Positions 22,084 through 34,600 of a DNA stretch of 64,000 bases are shown here, in pieces. The notes below the pieces were generated by a model. The model was given only the letters and a program-made list of their open reading frames with translations, was not told the DNA's origin and did no database searches. Origin of the DNA: Acanthacorydalis orientalis (taxonomy: Eukaryota; Arthropoda; Insecta; Megaloptera; Corydalidae). Position 1 is the stretch's first letter, and every line of letters starts with the position of its first letter. The position numbers and the translations under genes were made by a program. The stretch is from contig CM068315.1 in assembly GCA_034766995.1 (NCBI GenBank), forward strand, positions 54,020,056 to 54,084,055. The letters run 5' to 3'.

Positions 22084-23395
22084 CAGGTGGTCCATAAATC
22101 ACAACGGTGTTTGAACAGTTGGTAACTTTTTTGATTATTGATTTTTTTTCTTTCTTTTTTTCAAGAATTGTATTCAATAATCAAAAAAATTATTAATTAA
22201 TAGTCAAGAAATTTGGTTGAATATATTTTTCAAATCTACAGCTCACCAAAACCGTACAATTTTACATTGAAAACCAGCATTCAATCAGCGTCGACATCTT
22301 AATCTTGAAGGCGCTCCCTCGGAATTAATGATTCGTCGCTTGGTCAATCGTCTCTAGCAACTGGGTTATATAAGTGACCTTCCACATGCCGAGAGACAAC
22401 GTTCAGCTTGGACAGAAGCAAATATTGAATGTGTGAGATGAAATATCGAAGAACAGCCGGAAACGTCCATCCGGAGACAATCTACCCAATTGGGTATAGC
22501 TCGCACGTGGCAGCAGCCCATGATTACTTGGTTTACACGTTTTCCCGTACAAGATCCGACTGGTACAGAAAAAAGATTATCACAGACTTGCAGATTATCA
22601 GCGATGGGTAGATTATGCAGTCCGATTTCAATAATTGGCGACGGAAACGAACGGGTTTATTCACCGGATTATTATGTCTGATGAGGCTCACTTCCACCAT
22701 AACGGTTTTGTCAATAAGCAGAATTACAGGATTTGGAGTACCGAGAATCCAAGAGTTAAACACGAACACGAACTGGATCCTCTCAAGTGCACGGTTTGGT
22801 GCGGAGTAACCTCGCAGGAAATCATCGGACCGTTCTTCTTCGAAAATGGTAATGCAGTGGCGGTCACTGGAGAACTATATCGGGCCATGCTTGAAAATAT
22901 TGTACGCCCTGGCGTGGAAAATAGACCTGAAATGTGGTTTCGGCAGGATGGACCCACTTGCCAAACTGTTGAAGCCACAATGTTAGTTTTAAGAGACATT
23001 TTTGGAGAACAAATAATTTCGAAAAGATCTGCGATTGATTGGCCGCCACGGTCTCCAGATCTGACGAGCGCTGACTTCTTTTTACGGAGTTACCTAAAAG
23101 AGAGGATGTATGTGAACAAGACTCGGACAATTCGACAACTGCAAGAGAGCATTCGCGTAGAAACAACTGCAAGAGACCATTCGCACTACAGCTATCGACG
23201 CTGACAGCTGTCCTGGAATATGCGGTAGAAAGAGCCCGAAAATGGACGGAATTTAAAAAATTTAGTTTTCCGATCATAGTTATATAAACAAGTCTTCCAG
23301 CTTTGTACTCTATTATAACCAAAGATGAATAAAAATAATTAATAATCAAACAAGTTACTAACAGTTCAAACCCCGTCGTGACTTATGGGTCACTC
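22084..23395 (+). mobile_element. rosa-like (DD41D) Tc1/mariner-superfamily element, 1312 bp
   Basis: Long terminal inverted repeats of about 54 bp bound it: CAGGTGGTCCATAAATCACA at the left against GAGTGACCCATAAGTCACGA (reverse complement of the right). TA flanks both sides (22082-22083, 23396-23397). A single broken transposase gene fills the inside. The spacing of 41 residues between the second and third acidic residues suggests the DD41D (rosa) group rather than mariner DD34D or Tc1 DD34E. That group assignment is inference. Confidence 0.85.
22280..23204 (+). pseudogene. rosa-like transposase, disabled
   Basis: The N-terminal part is readable as ELMIRRLVNRL and TEANIECVR with frame changes and stops, consistent with a helix-turn-helix region. 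The catalytic part is intact from 22635 to 23204. It contains MSDEAHFHHNGFVNKQNYRI (first Asp), WFRQDGP (second Asp) and PRSPDLTSADFF (third Asp). An in-frame TAA just before it (FQ-stop-LATETNGF) and shifts upstream show that the element cannot make full transposase. Confidence 0.8.
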
Positions 23396-23489
23396 TACAT
23401 ATGCATATTTTCGAGATAGATAAACTAATTCGATTAAGGTAAGTCTGAATTTAATTCAATACTTTAATATTTTTATCTGTAGATTTATA

Positions 23490-23580
23490 TTAGAGGTACC
23501 GGAAAGTTTTTTCGTTTTTTTTACATATATGTAAAAATAAAAACCAATTAAGTTGAAAAATTTGTACTTTATTGAATAAT
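23490..23580 (-). mobile_element. mariner family B terminal fragment
   Basis: It begins TTAGAGGTACCGGAAAGTTT and matches the end of the element at 44648. Only about 90 bp remain. Confidence 0.7.
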
Positions 23581-23606
23581 ATATACATATATATATATGT
23601 ATATAT

Positions 23607-23983
23607 GGGGTACCGGAGAGATTTTCGTTTTTTTTTTATGTTAAAATAAAAACTAATTAAGAGGAAACATTTGTACTTTAATGAATAATACAGTTTCCGT
23701 CATTATCTGTCATACTCTGTCATCGGTTAGGAGGAGAAAATATTCATGTTTTATAAAATTACTCGTTCTTTTTAGAAAAAAATTGTTCAACATTGTTTTT
23801 TTCATTTTACCATGGTTCACATCTCTGTGTCTTATTTCTTAAAAAAACGCTCTAGTGACCGGAATAAGTGGTAGTCAGAGGGTGTATAGTCTAGTGGGGA
23901 GCGGGGAGGGTACGGTATTGATTTCCGAATTGATTTCCTCTAGTAACATTGTATCATCTATACGAAAAAACTTTCCGGTACCC

Positions 23984-23984
<1 letters not shown>
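23607..23984 (-). mobile_element. mariner family B internally deleted copy
   Basis: Ends GGGGTACCGGAGAGATTTTC and AAAAAACTTTCCGGTACCCC are inverted repeats. The interior matches the first 300 bp of the 44648 element and then jumps to the other end. The core of the transposase is gone. Confidence 0.8.

Positions 23985-24038
<54 letters not shown>
23985..24038. repeat. (TA)n array wedged between two transposons
   Basis: The array fills exactly the gap between the end of the family B copy (23984) and the start of the family C copy (24039). Confidence 0.95.
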
Positions 24039-24041
<3 letters not shown>

Positions 24042-24825
24042 GGTTGGTGCAAAAATAATTGCGGTTTTTATCATTTTATGTTTGGCGCCGATTTGTGTAG
24101 TTACCGTTATCTTTTGTTATAGTCATGTGACACATCATTGTAAACAATGAAATTAGCAATAGTAATTTCAACTTATGTCTAGTGTTTTCATTCTTTAGTA
24201 TTGTTGGATATAATTTCTTAAATTAGTCATGACAAAAAGGAAGATTCGCGCGATTTTGTTGTATGAGTTTAAATTTGGACGTAAAGCAACAGAAACTGCT
24301 CGAAATATCAAATTTGTTTTTGGCGAAGAATCAATTAATGAACGTACAGCTCAACACTAGATCCGAAAAATCCATTTAATAGTTGTTCGACATTTGAGCT
24401 TAATTGTAAAAACAAAGAAGTTGGACGAATGGGTGCCGTATGAACTAATCTAACATCAAACAATGCCTGGCCACGCGTCTCACAAATGACTTTAAAAAAA
24501 TTAAATGAACTGGGTTACAAAACGTCACCTCATCCACCTTATTCTCCGGACTTGTCTTCGACAAAAATTTTTTAAAACATTTGAGTTATTTCTTAGGAGA
24601 GAAGGTTTCCAAAGATCAAGCATCAGCTTAAAGCGCTTTCGATGAATTCGTTAATTCCTGAATTATAGAATTTTATCTTGCAGAAATGAATAAACTTGTT
24701 TCTCGTTGGGAGAAATCCGCGCAGGCCAATGGCCTCTATTTTGATTAATAAATATAATTTTTAACTGATATATCCCTCTTTATACTCGATACGTAAAAAC
24801 AGTAATTATTTTTGTACCAACCTAA
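24039..24825 (+). mobile_element. mariner family C, internally deleted, 787 bp
   Basis: Both ends are present: TTAGGTTGGTGCAAAAATAA and TTATTTTTGTACCAACCTAA. The transposase start is recognisable (MTKRKIRAILLYEFKFGRKA from 24229), then a stop. After a deletion the C-terminal part resumes, with SPDLSS just before the last catalytic position and an aspartate lost to change. This copy is non-autonomous. Confidence 0.88.
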
Positions 24826-25029
24826 TACTTATAAGCTACAAACCAAATTTTACAATCATAGAAAGTATTAACATTTGAAGAACAAATATCTGATAGAATA
24901 TTTTTTATACATCCGAACGCAAAATCTTAAATATTTCGAAACGATATATATATATATATGACTTAGGCCACTTTCATAATTTTCGGCATATTAATATCAA
25001 ACCAAAATTATTTTTAATTGTTCTAACCA

Positions 25030-25121
25030 CATTACATTTTTCCTAGGACGGCTGGCCGTCGTATGGCTCAATCAGAATGAAATGAATCCGACGACCAGCG
25101 CATTGTATGGCAGTTAGAGTG
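25030..25121 (-). mobile_element. possible piggyBac-like end
   Basis: Read in reverse, the segment starts next to TTAA (25122-25125) with CACTCTAACTGCC and contains an inverted pair GCTGGTCGTCG / CGACGGCCAGC. TTAA plus a CACTNTAACTGCC-like end is typical of piggyBac-like elements. No second end was found. Confidence 0.3.
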
Positions 25122-25227
25122 TTAAATTATTTAACAGTTTATGTTTCTTCAATGAAACATTTTTCATAATCCTCTGAATGTTATGTTTCTTCGTATGTCT
25201 GATTTATAACGCTGAAGTTACATGAAA

Positions 25228-25230
<3 letters not shown>

Positions 25231-25316
<86 letters not shown>
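25231..25316. repeat. (TA)n microsatellite
   Basis: About 86 nt of uninterrupted TA, among the longest in the window. Confidence 0.98.
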
Positions 25317-25318
<2 letters not shown>

Positions 25319-25539
25319 GTTTATGAAATAGAGCAGTAATTTTTCAGTGGTTTTAAATGAAACGCACCGTACGAATTTCCATTCGATACGACGTTTCAAC
25401 ACAAACGCAACATTGATGTTATTTTAATCGACGTTTCGTCGTATGAACGCGATAGTTTTCAACCCCCTGGAGAAGTAAAACATGAACACCGATATGTCAT
25501 GGATGAACAGTAACAGCAGTACCATGCTATCGTACAATT

Positions 25540-25890
25540 TTCCCCCACTCACATAATGTGTGCGCGTATTATTGCTTGTCACACCGTCGACTGGCAGCAG
25601 TACATTGTAAGTAGGCGGTGGTATTGGTTCGTCCGTTCGTGTTGTGTTTATTTCATTATATCTTAGAATCGTTCAGTGTTTGATGTGTCATCATTTACAA
25701 CGCGGTTTCGAATTCGAGATATATTTAAAAAAAATATATTATTATATTGTACGCGGATCAACAATCAAAATATTTGATTGAAGTATGTGCGTGAATTGAT
25801 TTTGATTGAGAAGAATAATTATATACACGTGTACTACTGGATTTACAACAAACAGGAATTGTATACAATACATATCGAATATATTAATAA
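25540..25890 (+). promoter_or_regulatory. promoter-like, GC-richer patch
   Basis: Base composition rises sharply in 25540-25720, with several CpG. An arthropod initiator-like TCAGTGT lies at 25673. A possible donor (AAG followed by GTATTT) lies near 25890. No downstream coding exon is recognised, so this could be a 5' UTR exon, a non-coding RNA start or chance. Confidence 0.25.
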
Positions 25891-26317
25891 GGTATTTGCA
25901 CATTTTTGCGAATATTTTTTTATCTACACATGTACTTTTTGATGCGATTTGGGTTGGTTTCTGTCATCATTACGAGAATGCGAGCTTGAAAGTAGATGTG
26001 ATTATTGTATAGTATATTATTCAAAAATTAACACAGAAATGACAGATGCCCTTACAAATCTTTAAGTAAAAATAAATATATTTAATTATTTCCTTTGTTA
26101 AGCGACTAATAATTTTTTAATAACAATTTTTAATAAAAAAGCGACTAATAATTTTTTTTTATTAAATGCCTGTTGATAATATATTTTAATTATTTAGAAT
26201 CAATAGCATGTCGTTAGGAGAGAATGTTAAAAAAAATATGAAAAAATAAATTTCCAATAATTTAACTAGGTAAAATGAATGAATATAGTGGATATTTTTT
26301 ATAGAAAATTGAACATT

Positions 26318-26500
<183 letters not shown>

Positions 26501-26889
26501 ATTTATACATGTATGTATGAAATATACGTGATTCAACTTGTGTTTCCACACGAAAGTATTAAAAAAACACAAAAATTGAACAAAAAACATGTTATTATCC
26601 ATTTAGCATTTTAGTTTAATTATATATTAGTATTGAATTGAATTAAAGTACTAAATAAAAAATAACATGACTTTTTTTAACCCTTAACCCCCCTCCCCCC
26701 TTTAATATTTCCATGCGAATGCCTACATGGATTCACGCTGTACATATCTCTTTTATTGGAGCATTTTCATGTATGTATCCAGTGAATAAAAATTTTATTT
26801 CTTTTGAGAATGTATTTATGTATATTTAATATTCAGTTATTGCTTTTGTGATCAACCAATGAAGATATAATAAATAAATAAATATATAC

Positions 26890-26935
<46 letters not shown>

Positions 26936-27376
26936 AATACATGAGTATACAAAGGTATTATTTCATTAATTGAATGTGTATGCACATGTCTTCGTATTGA
27001 TAAATTCATATTAGCTATATTATTAATTATAAATTCAAAATATTTCATTTATTTGTCTACTCGCGATTCGAATATTAGTGTGGTTGTTATTAATGCGTGT
27101 CGGAATTTGAATTGAGTGTTTAATGATTCCTAAGAATATCTTTTTGACGAAATTGATTTGTAATAATTTATAAATCAGTCAAAGCAGGCCGTTCGTTTCG
27201 AGACAAGCGATAACACTGTTATAATTCGAATGCTTTTGTAATGAAACAAGTAAAATTTCCGTCTATTATGTAATAAAATATGTACTTGAAGTATAAACGT
27301 GGAATAATATTAACTTTTTTGTTGTTATAGTTATGTGTACCGGTGTTATTGTATTTATTTTTAGTAAATTTATGTT

Positions 27377-27380
<4 letters not shown>

Positions 27381-27440
<60 letters not shown>

Positions 27441-27457
27441 AGAGAGAGAGAGAGAGA
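27381..27457. repeat. (TA)n(GA)n microsatellite
   Basis: About 57 nt of TA followed by about 20 nt of AG. Confidence 0.97.
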
Positions 27458-27684
27458 CGTTAATTTTCGGTCAGTTTTGAAATTATGACTATAATACATG
27501 GATACACTCTACAATATAAGGAATTTATAAATACTTTGGAAATGTTATGAATTAGTTTTTGTACATATAATAAGAGTACTTCTTTTTTCATTGCAATTTT
27601 TTATTTCAATAATATTTTATAATATATTTATATTTTGTATGAGTGGCCTTCAATTGGACCGTAGCTGGAAATTGATTCTTGTAC

Positions 27685-27688
<4 letters not shown>

Positions 27689-27747
<59 letters not shown>
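27689..27747. repeat. (TA)n microsatellite
   Basis: About 59 nt of TA. Confidence 0.97.
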
Positions 27748-27752
<5 letters not shown>

Positions 27753-29111
27753 TGACATATTTATTTACCACCAAGAGCTACAGAATATTGAGTTTTAGTG
27801 TTGAATTACAAATTACAGTATTTTAACCAAAACTTAAAGTTGTTAATTTTCAGACTGTGAAGTTTGCATATTTTCTCAGTACCCATTTATTGAACTTGGT
27901 AATCCTACAGACAAAAAGTGAAATGAATAAACTTTGTACTTGTTTCGTTTTTGTTACAGCTTTTTGTACAGCTTTCGTAGATCTATTGTAATATTATTAC
28001 TCTCACTTCATGATTTACTTACATTAGCTTTATTTTTTAGTTCATTTTCAAATTATATTTTAAGGGAATACTATTTACAGACAAAAAGGTTATAGCTTGG
28101 CAATGTAACGGAGTATTTGATTTAACAATAATTGCTTTCTAGGTATACGAAAGTTTTCACTTGAATGAAAATTAAAATTGATTTTCGTTAATCAAGCTGG
28201 AAAGGAATTATTCTTTGCACTGATGTTGTTTTTCATACCTTATTAGCAAATGAGAAATTCATTTGGGAAAATAAACATTCAATAAACACAAACATAATTA
28301 CACATTATAAATAAACATCGAATACGATTCTTTCAAGTAAATAAAAAAATATTTTAAAACCTTTAAATGCATTTTCCTAACTTCGACCCAAGTAGCGTTA
28401 TTAATAAACTGTCTACTTGATTGCACTTAATAAAAAAATATTATTCTTATAAAAAAATCGTAATTAATGTAGTAAATCAAATTGTAATTCGAAAGCTTAT
28501 ATCCATGTTCGAATTGTTAATTGTTTTCCTCATTCGATATTCGATTACTGTTTTAATTAAAAATATTAATTAAATGTGACTGTCAGTTGATTCATTACTA
28601 ATTGTAAGGTTAATATCTTGTTATAAGAAATTAATGTCTAACTATTTTTTGAAAACACATATCAAACAATATATTAATAATAGTTGTTTATATAATTTCA
28701 AAAAGGTTTTAATTTTTATGTCCTTTGATTTTCAATAAAACATCTTTTTATCTTGTATATTTTCCCAACCTAACTTATTTTTTATATAAATATTTATATC
28801 AGCTAATTTTCAATTAAATTTGTATACTTGTGTTACTATTATAAATAAAACTGGCAAATGTTATAAAAACGTGTATTTTTAGATTATGCGTATCGAAATT
28901 GTAAGCGAAACACATTTATAAATGCATTCTAAGTTGTGTATGTGTGTGTGTGTGTATGATGTGTAATATTGAATGTTGATAATCCTTCAATGCCACATTT
29001 CTTAAATGTTTAACGTACGAGTTGAAGTGTACATTGTGCAGGTTTTTTTTTAAAAAAAAATCGTGTGGAAGGATATTACAACATAACATCATTAAAACAT
29101 ACAGTAAATAT

Positions 29112-29400
29112 TAGGTTGGTGTAAAAACAATTGCAGTTTTTATCATTTTATGCACACAGTACTTTTTCACAGTACTTGAAATTTGTTGCCATTAGGATTT
29201 TGTATATTTATGTAGTTTTCTTTATTATAAGCTTTCGTCAGTTCTTATTATGGTGTTTTGACTCTAATTTAAAATTGACACAATATCGTTTTTTTTTACA
29301 AAAAAATATAATTAATAGAATCGTGTTATACGGTGCCAATCAACGATTATTTTAAATGATTTTACAAATTAAACGAATGCCTTTATCATTTTTTTATCAT
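29112..29400 (+). mobile_element. mariner family C 5' end fragment
   Basis: It starts TTAGGTTGGTGTAAAAACAA and continues TTGCAGTTTTTATCATTTTA as in other family C copies. After the first 45 bp similarity fades, so the right boundary is uncertain. Confidence 0.55.
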
Positions 29401-30589
29401 TGTATTGAAAATTTTGGCACAACATTTTTTGTAGTGAGAAAACTATAGACAAATCTTAATGTATGTGTTAAAACACATTAATACATGTGTGTCTACTATG
29501 TTTTACGTGAAAACTCTATTCACAAAGGACATTTATGCAAATTTAAAACATTTGTATACCTTTTTACAACTTGTACTTTATTGAAATTTTCTATATTTTT
29601 TCTACTTATTTATAACGGTCACTGTATTTCTATATGCAATTTTGTTTAATTTCTTTCAGTATATCTTGAGAATATTAGTTGATATTATATTTGAATATTA
29701 AAATTCGGAGGGTCGAGCATTCGTAATTAAATAATTGCGTGCAGGTCAAATTAATTAACTTGCTTGAATTTTTATATATTCAACTTCGGACTCACACAAC
29801 TTTTTAGAGTACATTTCCATGTATTATCATATGTTGTACGATCTTAATTATATATAATTTTAAGTCATAAATTAGTGAGCTGGATAAATTACTCACATCA
29901 GTTCTATCATGCATTTTTATAACGCTGGAATAAAATTGAAAGTTCCAGTGAAGTCTGGATTTAATATTCAGTGCATAGTATAATTACGGTTAAATCTCTT
30001 GAGTGCATCTTAATAAAATGTTTATAATTTAAAACATTTTTAAATGTACACGAATGGTCTAATCCAGAGGTTGTCAATGTTTTATCCACACCGGCCATGT
30101 TAATATTATAGTGTTTATGAGCGGAACATAAATTAGTTATTCTATAAATAAATTTGTACCACGACAATTACGCTATGATGCCAAAGTAAGAATTAGTCAA
30201 AATTAAAAAAACATTTTATAAAAATGGAATGTTTTATTTTTTTATATTGTTTACTTATAATAATTTATTAATCTCATTTAACAATATACGGAAATTATAA
30301 AAATACAAATTTGGTTGGTCGTTTGGAGTTGAAGGGCGCGTCGACAACTAAGGTATAAAAATACAAATGTAAAGAACAATGCATATGTGCATTGTTTAAA
30401 TTCAGTTTGAAAAGAAGAAAAAAATATTATCAGTATTTTCCGTTAAAATAGATTTTATTCATTCAACGTATTTATCATTGTTGTAAAAAAATTAGAACAT
30501 GCAGCCGATAGGATAATATAAATGAATAACCGAAGAGTTTTCATGTCGAATGAACGAGTTTGACAGTTTTTTTGAGAAAATTCTATTTT
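29401..30589. other. gene-free AT-rich stretch
   Basis: No exon was recognised. A short string at 30064-30110 faintly resembles a hAT end but lacks a partner. Confidence 0.5.
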
Positions 30590-31760
30590 ATTTTTCAAGG
30601 TAATCTCTTTTTAGCTTGATGCACTTAGTCAAACGAATTTCCAATTTTTTATCCCTTCTGAATAGTACGGTTCATCAAACTCCTCAAAATAGGCATTTCC
30701 AGCAGCGACGACTTCCGAATTTGATGCAAATCTTCTACCTCCGAGCCATCTCTTCAAGTTTGGAAACAGAAAGAAGTCACACATTGCCAAATCTGAAGAA
30801 TATGATGGGCGTGAAAGCAATTCGTAGTGCAATTCGTGCAATTTTATCGTCGTAATTGTTGATTTGCGTGCCGATGCATTGTCGTGATGTAAAAGCACTT
30901 TTTTCTTTGCCAAATGAGGAAGTTTTTTCTTGATTTCATCATTCAACTGGTCCAATAATGATGCATAGTACGCATCATTATCTCATTATGCATTTTGCAA
31001 GGTAATCGATTAACAATATTCCATGACCAACTCAGAAAACTGTCGCCATAACCTTTCAGGCTAATGCAATGGCGTTTGCCTTTTTTGGTGTACGTTCGAC
31101 AGGAGAAGTCTATGGTAATGGATCCATGTTTCATCAACGGTTATGGATCGATGCAAAAATTGATGTCATTTACGTTTAAACATCGTTAAACACTCATTCA
31201 AAATGTTTATCCGAATGCGTTTTCGTTCGATTGTGAACAAACATGGCACCCATCTGGCGGATATCTTTTTCATATGCAGATGTTTCGTACACATTCATCT
31301 GAGATGCCTACAATCTTATGTACTTTGATTCTAAAATCATTTAAAAAGATGTCATGGATTTTTCCAATCATCTCTTCAGTAGTCACCTCAATTGGACGAC
31401 CTGGACGTTCTTCATCACAAACACTTGTACAACCACATTTAAATTCATTAAACTAATATCTGATAATTGTCATCGAGGGTGCAGAGTCCCCGTAGACAGC
31501 CTATCACTTTTCTTTAATTTCTCCACACGTTTTCCCATCCAAAAATCGAAATCTGATCACTAACCGATACTGATTTTTTCCATAGTTAAAAAAGAGAAAT
31601 AGTTGTTTACTTTGAATGACTGTCGAAACTAAGCTACTTAACATATTGTGCTCAAACTTTGCTAGCAGTAGTTTGAAAGATAATACTGTTAAAAGATATT
31701 ACAGTTTGATATCAGTGATGACATTTCTTGTCAAACACGGGTAATTATCACTCTACCCTC
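30590..31760 (-). mobile_element. degraded irritans-type mariner
   Basis: The reverse strand encodes much of the catalytic half of a mariner transposase: KKVLLHHDNASARKS (second Asp), then YELLSRPSYSSDLAMCDFFL (third Asp, DD34D spacing) and FPNLKRWLGGRRF. The N-terminal half (30950-31560) is broken into several frames. The right edge near 31747 reads CTACCCTCGTAT, resembling a family E end; the left end is not clear. Confidence 0.75.
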
Positions 31761-32645
31761 GTATGAGCACCACTATCAAATAAATATATATTCTTAAAAA
31801 CATGCGAGAAAGAAATCTTATTCAAAAAATTAAATAGTTTTAAATTTGAAAATTAATTTTATCATAAAACATAAAGAAATAGTATACGGAATGAATAGAA
31901 GTATTGTATCTCTATTTATTAATTATTCCTCTAATTAATTAATTTATCAATAATATAAATTGAACAAATACAGATATAACTTAACCATTAAGATATTGAC
32001 AAGTAGAGAGAAATTACTGTTTATTCATTTATAGTTTATGATACTTTTTTTTAATTGAACAACATGCATGTTATATGAATATTTATAATAAAATTAAAAT
32101 ATTTCGATTTTTTTCTTGTTTATAAAACATATTTAGAAAAAATTGTAAGTTGTTTTATAATATTATATACTTTTTTTAAAAAAAATATGTATAAGAATAA
32201 ATTTATTAACAAATTAATGTATTTTTAATCTTCATAATCTGAAATGCACTGAATTACATATTTAGCCCATTTTATACAGTTGGGAATAATATAGATTTCA
32301 CTAACATTTCTACAATATTTTAATGAGTAAAAATTATTTTATATTCTATACAAAAAAATCGTTTTCATTTGTTACGTTGTCGCTCTTCATAAACAATATA
32401 GAGCTAAATTAAATATTGATTTCGTTATTTATTCATTATTTTATTTTTGTAACAACGATTAGTACAATCATCATGCAATGTAGGTTACACAAAATACAAA
32501 AGTTAGTAGACAGAACTTAAAATCAATAAAATGAAGGCAAGGCTACTACGCAATGTTACAGAAAGAGGAATATATTTAAAGAAATTATAATGTTTTGGTA
32601 TATTTAGATTTTATTAAATGAAATTCTCTTAATATATATATATAT
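31761..32645. other. gene-free AT-rich stretch
   Basis: Nothing was recognised beyond AT-rich DNA. Confidence 0.5.
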
Positions 32646-32648
32646 GTA

Positions 32649-32760
32649 CAGGGCGTCCTAAAAAAAATGCATGCACACTTTGAATGATTATAAATTTAGT
32701 ATTTATAATCATTCAGAGTGTTAGTGTAGTTACTACTAGCATGTGGCGCAAAATGTCGAC
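32649..32760. mobile_element. possible Tc1/mariner end with internal hairpin
   Basis: ACAGGGCGTCCTAAAAAAAA resembles the ACAGGGTGTCC ends of Tc1/mariner-type elements. It is followed by a 20-bp hairpin (32676-32695 with 32701-32720, loop TTAGT, one mismatch). No second end was found. Confidence 0.35.
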
Positions 32761-33414
32761 ACGAAAAAAATATGAAATAATTTTCATATTTTTCTAAAAT
32801 GTATGCCCTTTAAAATGTATATTTCAGTTTTGCAATAAAACGTTATTTTCCGTGTGAAAAAAATTAATGAAAACATGCTATTTTTGAGATCTCAAAAGGT
32901 ATATATGCCCATAATACTTAAATTAAAGATTAAAACCTAGAAAAATGAGACTTTTTTGGAAAACAATCGTAAAAAGATAATGTAAAATTTCCTCAGTTTA
33001 TCAATGTGACACCCACGCTAATCAATTCCGTATCATATTGCTTGTTATCATAAATTATTTGTTAACAGGAATTCAAGTGATGTGATTAAAATGAGTATCA
33101 CAATTAAGACTGTAATTTATAACCAAAACAAATATTTAAATATAAATAAATCAATACACGTATGTATATATTAATGCGCTCCCGTACATAAACGGTTCTG
33201 TCGTTGACTTTGAATTTGCACGGTTTTAAACATGAAATTACTTAGCGTTCGTCTATAAATTAATCGAGTGTAAGAGAAAAAGGAAGTGGTCGTTGATAGA
33301 AAAAATATACACTTCTAAATATAATGAAATATTATCGATAAAGTGACATTTTCAGGCCTTGTATTTTTTTTGCGGACGATTAACGCGGCTTGACAAATTG
33401 TTCTATGTACGTGG
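32761..33414. other. gene-free AT-rich stretch
   Basis: No exon was recognised. A weak match to the Tigger-like repeat (TTTGCACGGTTTT) occurs at about 33212-33224. Confidence 0.45.
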
Positions 33415-34174
33415 GCAGTTTGAAGAGTAACTTGGTTCCATTTTAGAGACAATAGTTTCAGTTTTAAAGTGTACTTTATTTTCCAATGTAATCCCATGAG
33501 AGTTCAACACACTTGTCTCAACGTTTCTCCAGCTTCGCGATTCACTCCCGGAAGTGGGTTTCTTCGAAGTTCTCAAAATAGTCGTTTGCGGCCTCGATCG
33601 CCTGTTCATTCGACTGAAATCGTTTTCCAGCTAGGAACATTTTGAGTTTCGGAAACAGATGGAATCCCGAACGAGCCAAATCAGGCGTATACGATGGATG
33701 CGGACAGATTTCAAACTTCAATTCGGACAAATTTTTGCTTGAGCGACAACACTTAAATGAACCGGTGCATCGTCATGATGAAACAACACTATTTTCTTGG
33801 CTATACCGGGACGTCTTTTTTTAAGATCGTTACCCTTAATTTCTCCAAAAGTGCTGCTTAGTATTGGCCAGTAACTGTTTTTCCATTCTGAAGATAGTCG
33901 ATCAAGAGAATTCCTTTCGCATCGCAAAAAAACTGACCATATCCGAGGAATCCATTAATAAGAACTCTGCTCTTCAAAATTGGTTTAACGACTTCTTCAT
34001 CTCCAAACCATCGATTTTTTTTCAGGCGTGGAATTGAAAAACTGGCAGGAAGTTGGGAGGCAATCGTAAACAATGGAGATAATGTTTTATTGATTAGTTT
34101 TTGTATTTTCTTTATTTAAAAAAAATGAATTTTAAATTCAATAAAAACGCTACAAACTTATGCATCAACCCAAT
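33415..34174 (-). mobile_element. mariner family G, broken
   Basis: In reverse it begins TTGGGTTGATGCATAAGTTT at 34174. The coding part includes DAKGILLIDYLQNGK, then FEICPHPSYTPDLARSGFHL (third catalytic position changed to Ser-Gly) and ANDYFENFEETHFRE, the usual mariner C-terminal order. Several stops and shifts are present. Confidence 0.75.
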
Positions 34175-34241
34175 ATAATACATATTTTTAATTTGTATTA
34201 TGCATTTTATTCGAGTGAACTTTATCTGGAAAGTAAAAACT

Positions 34242-34281
<40 letters not shown>

Positions 34282-34548
34282 AATGATATGAAAGTTGTAA
34301 AACTTGAAGGTTAAAACATTATTATTTAGTAAATATTTCTAACCGAATTTTAGTGTGTTGATTGAGTGAATTTTGTATATATATATATATATACAATTTT
34401 TCACATTTTGTCGTATATATAATCAATTTATATGTACTGAACGTTTGCAAATGTAAACAAGATGCAACAGATGAGTACGGTGTAGTCAATATGTGAGGAA
34501 AATTCTTGATTTCAAAATGTCACTAAGGTATATAAACATGTAGGGTGA

Positions 34549-34600
<52 letters not shown>

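Noticed and set aside
30064..30180. Possible hAT tip (CCAGAGGTTGTCAATG)
   Set aside because: No matching second end or 8-bp target duplication was found nearby.
33183..33230. Possible Tigger-like fragment (TTTGCACGGTTTT)
   Set aside because: Only about a dozen matching bases; too short in this composition to annotate as an element.
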